Shown here one piece after another: positions 59,063-64,000 of a DNA stretch of 64,000 nt. The DNA comes from JAFGSI01 sp041287425. Lineage in GTDB: Bacteria > Chloroflexota > Anaerolineae > Anaerolineales > Villigracilaceae. Numbering within the stretch: position 1 is the first letter of the stretch; each line of letters begins with the position of its first letter. The translations under genes were made by a program, and so were the position numbers. The stretch covers positions 1-64,000 of the forward strand of contig JBEULG010000027.1 of assembly GCA_041287425.1 (NCBI GenBank). The letters are read 5' to 3'. The notes beneath the pieces are model-generated. The model did not search any database and was not told where the DNA came from. It saw only the letters and a program-made list of their open reading frames with translations.

Positions 59063-61345
59063 TCAGAGTGCAGATGTATTGATAGGGAAGACGACCACCC
59101 GAAAACCCCCGTCCCCGCCGAAGTTGTACGGGAGGTTCCTGCCGCGGGCGGCACAGCGCACAATCTGGCGATCATTGAGGAACGACCCGCCGCGCAGGAC
59201 GCGAGCGCCTGCTTCTTCCGGCCCAAGCGGGTCCTTGACGCCGCCGGCGCGTTTTTTGTACGCCTGCTCATCGAATCCATCCAGACACCATTCCCAAACG
59301 TTGCCGGCCATGTCGGCGCAGCCGTAGGGAGAATCGCCCTGGGGGGAGAACTGGCCGACGGGCGAGGTGCCGCCGAGGCCGGTTTCGGCCATGTTGCATT
59401 TCTGCGGGTCGAAGTCGTCGCCCCAGGGGTAGATGCGCCCATCTGTCCCGCGGGCAGCCTTTTCCCACTCGGCCTCGGTCGGCAGGCGGTAGGGCTTGCC
59501 CGTCTTTTCACGCAGCCATCTGCAATATTCCTGGGCATCGTTCCATGAAACGTTCACGACCGGGTGGTCGCCCTTTTCGGGCGGGTACTGGCCGTCATCC
59601 CAGCCCTCGGGCGGCCTGTAACCGGTTTCTTTCACAAAGAACTGGTATTCGCGGTTGGTGACCGGGTACTTGCCGATGAAATATTCGGAAAGTTCGACCT
59701 CGTGCTGCGGCTGTTCCCAAGTCAGCCATTCCTGCCAATCCTTTTTGCTACCCTCCGGCGCCTCGGCAAGGACTTGCGCCGCCTGTTCCGGCGTGGTGCC
59801 CATCAAAAATTTCCCGGCCGGGATGCGCACCATCTGCGGCTCGAAGGCCTGGCGCGGCGCTTCGGCGGAAGCAGCCTGTGGGGCTTCGGCGCGGCGGGTG
59901 AGGGTGAAATACAGGCGCAATTCGTCGGGCGGCAGGCCGCTGAAATTCGCCTCGGGCAGGTCGGGTGGGTGCATGGTCAGGATGCGGCGCACCGCCTGAC
60001 GCGAGATGTAGGCGGCCAGGGCCGGGGGCGGTTCGGCTTTGGCGGTCGGCGGCGCTGCCCCCTTTTCGGCCCCGCGCCGGGGAGGCAGGGTCTGCCCTGA
60101 GCCTGCCGAAGGGTCGTCCTCGGCCGTTTCACCGCCGAGGCGGCTTTCAGAACGATAATATTCCTCCAGTTCACGCAGGTAGCGCGGCGTCTCTTTGAGC
60201 AGGGTGTACAGTTCGGGGTAGATGGTCTGGATGGCCACCACCTTGGCCAGGCGGATCGGTTTGATGCGCCCCTGCAGTTTCTTTTCACGCTTTTCGGCCA
60301 GTTTCCAGAGCATCAGGAAAACATTGACCGTGCGCTTGATTTGACGCGGGTTGTCGCCCAGCCCTTCGGCAAAGACGTTTGGGCATTCGGGGTGCGGCCA
60401 CTCGGCGGTCAGACCGGCGACGAATTCGCCCATGTCGGTGCGCTCGACGGGCGGAATCTGAAAGGGCAATTGGATGATTTTTTCCAGATAGCGCGCCCCG
60501 TCAATGACGCAGCGCGGCGCTTTGCCCTCGCCGCCGTCCTGTTTCAACTCGCGGTACTTGATTTCAATGCCGCGGGCGATGACCCCCTGGTCGAGGCCGA
60601 GCAGAAAGACGCAGCCGGGCGCGTCCACAAACAACTTGATGGCTTCCAGCACCTCGATGGCCTTCTCCGGCAGGCAGCGGTCGAGGTCGTCCACGAAGAC
60701 CACCAGCCGCCCGCCTTCGGCCACGATGCGGTCCTGCACCAGCCGGGAGAATTGCTGCTGGAACTGCTCGAGGAAGCGCACCTGCTCGATGTGGATTTTC
60801 GTCCGCTCGCGCTGGATGGCGTCGAAAGCCGTTTCGCTCAGGTTCTGCGCCCCGGACTTTTGCAACTCCTCGACCAGTTTGCCCAGCGCCGCCCCGCCCG
60901 GGATGAACGAGAGGCCAATCTGCACCGCGCCCTGGGCCACTTTTGCGCCCAGTTTGGCGAGGTCAATCGTCACCCCGCCGGATTTCTCCAGGTCGAGGGC
61001 GCGGTAGAGCATGGCGGTCAGTTTGCCGAGTTCATCGTCGCTGAGTTTTTTGGAAAGATGCAGGGCCGAAAGAATGCTCAGCAGGAAAGCGCGCCAGAGC
61101 GTCTCTTCCTTGTCGTATTTCCAGGCGTCGAACCAGGCGATGGTGAAATCTTTTGGCAGCCCCTTCTTCACCATCTTCATGAGCGAGGTCTTGCCGGAGC
61201 CCCAGGTGCCAAAGACGCCGATGGTCAGCGGCGTGCTGCCGCTCTGAGCAATGTCCACCAGCGTATCCACATAGGGCTGAAAGTCGAGCGTGTCGGTTTC
61301 GGTAGGCAGGTCGTCAAGGATGAAGGTTCTAGGCGGTTTGGGCAT
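59063..61345 (-). CDS. KAP P-loop NTPase fused to a SUMF1/C-type-lectin-like domain
   Basis: 760 residues. Residues 1-400 form a KAP NTPase: Walker A FGTWGSGKTSLM (45-56), Walker B RLVVFVDDLDRC (213-224), hydrophobic insert about 135-165. After an Ala/Pro linker, residues 504-756 are a FGE/SUMF1 domain (MVRIPAGKFLMG; NVSWNDAQEYCRW; LPTEAEWEKAARG; CADMAGNVWEW; RGGSF). One Cys of the FGE pair is missing (R726 at the first position), so it should be a lectin-type binding module. CGGAGGAAGCCC supports the ATG before PKPPRT. KAP-type NTPases occur in conflict systems; the C-terminal tail looks like a DGR variable region (see next entry). Confidence 0.88.
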   Translation of the reverse strand: MPKPPRTFILDDLPTETDTLDFQPYVDTLVDIAQSGSTPLTIGVFGTWGSGKTSLMKMVKKGLPKDFTIAWFDAWKYDKEETLWRAFLLSILSALHLSKKLSDDELGKLTAMLYRALDLEKSGGVTIDLAKLGAKVAQGAVQIGLSFIPGGAALGKLVEELQKSGAQNLSETAFDAIQRERTKIHIEQVRFLEQFQQQFSRLVQDRIVAEGGRLVVFVDDLDRCLPEKAIEVLEAIKLFVDAPGCVFLLGLDQGVIARGIEIKYRELKQDGGEGKAPRCVIDGARYLEKIIQLPFQIPPVERTDMGEFVAGLTAEWPHPECPNVFAEGLGDNPRQIKRTVNVFLMLWKLAEKREKKLQGRIKPIRLAKVVAIQTIYPELYTLLKETPRYLRELEEYYRSESRLGGETAEDDPSAGSGQTLPPRRGAEKGAAPPTAKAEPPPALAAYISRQAVRRILTMHPPDLPEANFSGLPPDELRLYFTLTRRAEAPQAASAEAPRQAFEPQMVRIPAGKFLMGTTPEQAAQVLAEAPEGSKKDWQEWLTWEQPQHEVELSEYFIGKYPVTNREYQFFVKETGYRPPEGWDDGQYPPEKGDHPVVNVSWNDAQEYCRWLREKTGKPYRLPTEAEWEKAARGTDGRIYPWGDDFDPQKCNMAETGLGGTSPVGQFSPQGDSPYGCADMAGNVWEWCLDGFDEQAYKKRAGGVKDPLGPEEAGARVLRGGSFLNDRQIVRCAARGRNLPYNFGGDGGFRVVVFPINTSAL
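59099..59182 (-). other. Putative DGR variable region within the lectin domain
   Basis: Codons for residues 722-749, between RGGS and GFRVVV. At positions that are typically Asn in DGR templates the codons here are CTC, GAT, ATT, GGC, CTC, TAC, TTC, GGC and GAC: all keep the pyrimidine third base of AAC/AAT while the first two bases vary. Conserved RCAAR, RN and P frame the variable positions. No matching template repeat was found in the window. Confidence 0.55.
60095..60113. repeat. CCTGAGCCTGCCGAAGG dispersed repeat within the KAP-lectin linker
   Basis: CCCTGAGCCTGCCGAAGGG, a short element dispersed in many bacterial genomes, inserted in frame; it encodes DPSAGSGQT between the NTPase and lectin domains. 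Confidence 0.5.
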
Positions 61346-61458
61346 GGGCTTCCTCCGCAGCAATGGCTCAAGCATATTGTACAACAAATACCAAGAGACT
61401 GAGTTCCCGGCCTACCGAGATTGGCGGACGGCAACGGTGATTTAAGGAAAAAATCCCT

Positions 61459-61487
61459 TGACAAAAAATACTAACTCGTTTATTCTT
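61459..61487 (+). promoter_or_regulatory. Promoter upstream of padR
   Basis: TTGACA (61459-61464), 17-nt spacer, TATTCT (61482-61487). The -10 box lies in the first of two direct repeats. It would give a 250-nt leader before padR. Confidence 0.6.
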
Positions 61488-61530
61488 TTCCGCCGCCGGA
61501 AAAATAACAACCCGTTTACTATTTTCCGGC
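61475..61530 (+). promoter_or_regulatory. Direct repeats and GCCGGAAAA dyad, candidate PadR operator
   Basis: AACTCGTTTATTCTTTTCCG (61475-61494) and AACCCGTTTACTATTTTCCG (61509-61528) agree at 17 of 20 positions, 34 bp apart. A dyad GCCGGAAAA/TTTTCCGGC spans the gap between them. They overlap the -10 box. Confidence 0.5.
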
Positions 61531-61580
61531 AGGACAATTCCCGGCAATTGTCTTACAAACGTAACCGCCTGCCCAGCACC

Positions 61581-61680
61581 GGCGGGGGGATAGAATCCCC
61601 CGCCTCAGCACAGGCAAGTCGGCTGAAGCCGACTCATGGCCTCAGGCCCTGTATCCTGGGCCAGGGATTTTCAGCCCCGC
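61581..61680. repeat. Palindromic array, copy 2
   Basis: GGCGGGGG(G)AT/ATCCCCCGCC, AGTCGGCT/AGCCGACT (61617-61634) and CCAGGGATTTTCAGCCCCG, in the same order as copy 1 at 58,442. Confidence 0.65.
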
Positions 61681-61744
61681 TGCCCGGCCCTAAAAACAAC
61701 ATTTGCGCGCACAACTCTATCTGACTATTTGACTCTCCGTCCCC

Positions 61745-62362
61745 ATGTCCGTCCGTCACGCCATCCTCGGCCTTCTTGCCCAAAAGCCCCGTCACGGCTA
61801 CGAATTGCGCGCCGCCTTTGAGGCGGTTGTCGGCGGGGAGGCAGCCTGGGAGGTGAAACCGGCCCAAATCTACACCACCCTCGAGCGGCTGGAGGAAGCC
61901 GGGCTGGTGACCTGCGTCTCGGACCTGGGCGAGGGCGAGGAACCCGCCCGCCGCATCTACGCCCTGGCCGAAGCCGGTCGGCAGGTATTATCGGAGTGGC
62001 TCAGCGAGGGCGTGGCCCCTGCCCATCAGCGCGATGAGTTCTTCGTCAAACTGATTGTGGCGCTGGCCAGCGGCGAATCGGACCCGGCACATCTCATCCA
62101 AACCCAGCGCGGCCGCCTCTATCAGGAATTGCACGACCTGACCACCCGCCGCGAGGCCTGCAACCCGCAGACCGAGATGGCACAAATCCTACTCCTCGAC
62201 AAGGCCATCATGCACCTGGAGGCCGACCTGCGCTGGCTGGACATCGCCGAGCAACGCCTGGAGGAAGTCCGCCGCCAGCCCCTGCCCGAACCGGAACTGC
62301 GCCGCAGAGGCCGTCCTCCCAAAGACGATAAAGGCTCAACCCACCCACCGCCATCCCGGTGA
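61745..62362 (+). CDS. PadR family transcriptional regulator
   Basis: 205 residues. The winged helix reads RHAILGLLAQKPRHGYELRA, then QIYTTLERLEEAGLVTC and RRIYALAEAGRQVLSEWL, the PadR pattern; the helical C-terminal half (about 95-180) is of the PadR-s2/Vir dimerisation type, and the tail is basic. It is directly ahead of an ABC exporter pair and probably represses it. No ribosome binding site is visible before the ATG. Confidence 0.9.
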   Translation: MSVRHAILGLLAQKPRHGYELRAAFEAVVGGEAAWEVKPAQIYTTLERLEEAGLVTCVSDLGEGEEPARRIYALAEAGRQVLSEWLSEGVAPAHQRDEFFVKLIVALASGESDPAHLIQTQRGRLYQELHDLTTRREACNPQTEMAQILLLDKAIMHLEADLRWLDIAEQRLEEVRRQPLPEPELRRRGRPPKDDKGSTHPPPSR

Positions 62363-62369
62363 GCCCTCC

Positions 62370-62421
62370 TCAAATCGCCAATCGTAATCGCCAATCGTCA
62401 ATCGTAAATCGTCAATCGAAA
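62370..62421 (+). repeat. Heptamer array, AATCGTC family
   Basis: Exact 7-nt register: AATCGCC-AATCGTA-ATCGCC-AATCGTC-AATCGTA-AATCGTC-AATCG, in the gap between padR and the ABC ATPase. Confidence 0.75.
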
Positions 62422-62431
62422 CGGAGTCCCT

Positions 62432-63175
62432 ATGTCTCTCATCCAAACCGAAAACCTGACCAAAATCTATGGCACGGGCGAAACCGCCGTCACCGCCCTC
62501 GACCACGTCAACATCGCCGTCAACGCAGGCGAGTTTGTCGCCGTGATGGGCCCCAGCGGCTGCGGCAAGTCCACCCTGCTGCATCTCATCGGCGGCCTCG
62601 ACCGCCCCACCGAAGGCAACGTCCGCATCGAGGGCGTGGCCCTGGCTGAGATGAACGACGACGCCCTGACCAAACTGCGCCGCCAGAAAATCGGCTTCGT
62701 CTTTCAGTTCTTCAACCTCATCCCCGTCCTGACCGCCGTCGAGAACGCCGCCCTGCCGGTTACGCTGGATGGCGTCCGGCCCGCCGAGGCGAAGAAGCGC
62801 GCCGCCGAGTGGTTGACCCGCTTCGGGCTGGGCGACCGTCTCGCTGCCCGCCCCGACCAACTCTCCGGCGGACAGCAGCAGCGCGTTGCCATCGCCCGCG
62901 CCCTGGTCTCCGAACCGGCGCTCATCCTGGCCGACGAACCAACCGGCAACCTCGACACCCGCTCCGGCGACGAGATTGCCTCGCTCCTGCGCGACGTCAC
63001 CAAGAAGTACGGCCGCACCGTCGTCATGGTTACCCACGATCCACGCATCGCCGCCTACGCCGACCGCATCATCTTCCTCAAGGACGGCAAAGTGGTGGAC
63101 GAGACCAACCTGGAGCGCAAGAACAAAGACAACGCCCAGGTGCTGGCCGATAAGATGAGTTCCTTGAGCAATTGA
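62432..63175 (+). CDS. ABC transporter ATP-binding protein (MacB/LolD type)
   Basis: 247 residues. Walker A MGPSGCGKSTLLHLIGGLDR, Q-loop FQFFNLIPVLTAVENAALPV, signature LSGGQQQRVAIARAL, Walker B LILADEPTGNLDT and the switch His (VMVTHDPRI) are all intact. It belongs to the MacB/LolD/FtsE branch that works with MacB-type permeases, encoded next. ACGGAGTCCCT precedes the ATG. Confidence 0.94.
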   Translation: MSLIQTENLTKIYGTGETAVTALDHVNIAVNAGEFVAVMGPSGCGKSTLLHLIGGLDRPTEGNVRIEGVALAEMNDDALTKLRRQKIGFVFQFFNLIPVLTAVENAALPVTLDGVRPAEAKKRAAEWLTRFGLGDRLAARPDQLSGGQQQRVAIARALVSEPALILADEPTGNLDTRSGDEIASLLRDVTKKYGRTVVMVTHDPRIAAYADRIIFLKDGKVVDETNLERKNKDNAQVLADKMSSLSN

Positions 63176-63194
63176 CGTTCCGAGGAAGTGGCCT

Positions 63195-64000
63195 ATGAAC
63201 CTCCAACTTACCCTTGCCTGGCGTTACTTGACCGGACGCGTCCTGCGCACCACCCTGACCACCTTCGCCGTCATCTTCGGCGTGCTGGTCATCTTCGGCA
63301 TGAATATCGTCCTGCCGACGATGATGGAAGGCTTCAAAGCCAACATGATGGCCGCCGGCGGCGTAGTGGACGTGACCGTGACGCACGTCAGCGGCGGCGC
63401 GTTCCCGGCTGAAGTCGCCCACAAACTCGACGACATCGCCGCCATCCGCGCCTACTCCGCCTCGCTGGAGCGGACCATCAACCTGCCGCCCGATTTCGTG
63501 GACGGCGACCCCGCCCGCCCCGACCGCATCAGCGCCGTCAACCTGGTCGGCGTCGAACCGGAGGCGGCGCGCAGCCTGCAGGTCTATATGATTGACGAAC
63601 CGGGCCGTTTCCTCCAACCCGACGATACGAACGCCGCCGTCATCTCCCAATCCCTGGCCGACGCCTGGAGCGTGCGCCTCGGCGAGACCATCTCTCTGCC
63701 CTCGGTGGACGGCCTGACCGACCTGACCATCGTCGGCATCCTGCCGCCGCTCACCCGCCCCGGCAACGAGGAAGTGCTGGTGACCCTGGCCCAGGCGCAG
63801 GCGATGACCGGTCAGCCAGAACAAATCAACACCATCCGCATCGCGCTGACCAGCGTGGACGAGGCTGCGCGCGCCGAAGCAGTTGCCGCCATCGAAGCCG
63901 CTCTGGGAAGCGATTACCAGATTGGTTCGCTCGACCCCGGTTCGGAGATGTTCGCCAGCCTCAAACTGGGTCAGGCGGCCTTCAACATGTTTGGCGTGCT
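63195..64000 (+). CDS. ABC transporter permease, MacB/FtsX type (partial)
   Basis: 268 codons, cut by the window edge. An N-terminal helix (LRTTLTTFAVIFGVLVIFGM) is followed by an extracytoplasmic MacB_PCD-like domain (NLVGVEPEAARSLQVY; DTNAAVISQSLADAWSVRLG), as in lipoprotein-release or macrolide-export permeases. GAGGAAGTGGCCT precedes the ATG, 19 nt after the ATPase stop. The remaining helices should lie just beyond the window. PadR-ATPase-permease forms the expected exporter operon. Confidence 0.9.
   Translation, partial: MNLQLTLAWRYLTGRVLRTTLTTFAVIFGVLVIFGMNIVLPTMMEGFKANMMAAGGVVDVTVTHVSGGAFPAEVAHKLDDIAAIRAYSASLERTINLPPDFVDGDPARPDRISAVNLVGVEPEAARSLQVYMIDEPGRFLQPDDTNAAVISQSLADAWSVRLGETISLPSVDGLTDLTIVGILPPLTRPGNEEVLVTLAQAQAMTGQPEQINTIRIALTSVDEAARAEAVAAIEAALGSDYQIGSLDPGSEMFASLKLGQAAFNMFGV

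Larger units (their letters stand above)
61346..61744. other. Non-coding stretch between the KAP-lectin and PadR genes
   Basis: 399 nt. It holds a promoter-like TTGACA...TATTCT, two direct repeats, a GCCGGAAAA dyad and the second palindromic array (see separate entries). No coding sequence or RNA gene seen. Confidence 0.6.

Noticed and set aside
58613..61744. A DGR template repeat for the lectin variable region
   Set aside because: No A-rich copy of 59,099-59,182 is visible near the RT fragment or elsewhere in the window. A short GGCACAGCGC match inside the RT fragment is in the opposite sense and looks fortuitous.

Overview
The window is a GC-rich, densely coded bacterial segment with 52 protein genes or gene ends, two protein-gene relics, and no rRNA or tRNA that I can see. 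Gene content points to a member of the Chloroflexota, probably Anaerolineae-like: VanW/YoaR and LCP cell-wall proteins, DUF58-MoxR, KorAB, a partial Nuo cluster and PSP1. This is an inference from content and style; no rRNA or marker phylogeny could be run. Many genes sit 6-8 nt behind a TATAAT-like box with no ribosome binding site, which suggests frequent leaderless transcripts.

Left third (1-20,000): the end of a surface protein, then a minus-strand run of envelope genes (PLD lipoprotein, HerA-like ATPase, ICMT/NnrU-like membrane protein, VanW protein, Trm112-like protein, LCP protein) divergent from murJ. Next come xseA-xseB-DUF212 and a chitobiose-salvage pair: a GlmU-like/phosphohexomutase fusion plus N,N'-diacetylchitobiose phosphorylase. 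A glycerophosphodiesterase, a DegV protein and a Cys-rich SufR-like regulator follow.

Middle (20,000-44,000): nuoB-nuoCD-nuoI, a small four-Cys protein, an Mrp ATPase lacking its CxxC loop, PSP1-LmbE-MBL, an M20 amidohydrolase, korAB, arfB, a DMT transporter, pyruvate kinase, and an amino-acid/CoA block (CoA-transferase, alanine dehydrogenase, ornithine aminotransferase, ornithine carbamoyltransferase). Then MBL-DUF58-MoxR, an FAD amine-oxidase-family protein and a Crp/Fnr regulator. The SufR-like gene and nuoB are separated by a 34-bp near-perfect dyad that abuts the nuo -35 box.

Accessory region 1 (44,000-52,600): a Crp/Fnr-controlled unit ending in a textbook terminator. It holds five uncharacterised membrane proteins (two of them paralogues), a 12-helix protein whose histidines are collinear with the heme-copper oxidase/NO reductase ligands although the fold is otherwise divergent, a SUMF1-fold lipoprotein, a heme O synthase-like prenyltransferase and a hemerythrin. 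I read it as a candidate undescribed NO/O2-reactive membrane system. An S23 four-helix-bundle gene is lodged in it between inverted heptamer-repeat arrays.

Accessory region 2 (52,600-64,000): endonuclease V, an SH3b lipoprotein, an MrfA-like helicase carrying an inserted HNH module and three in-frame heptamer arrays, TerC, then an apparent dying diversity-generating retroelement. The latter consists of a KAP NTPase-C-type-lectin (SUMF1) fusion with a variable-region-like C-terminus, a hairpin, and a truncated reverse transcriptase welded to a DUF559 relic, all bracketed by palindromic arrays. The window ends with a PadR regulator and an ABC exporter pair, whose permease runs off the edge.
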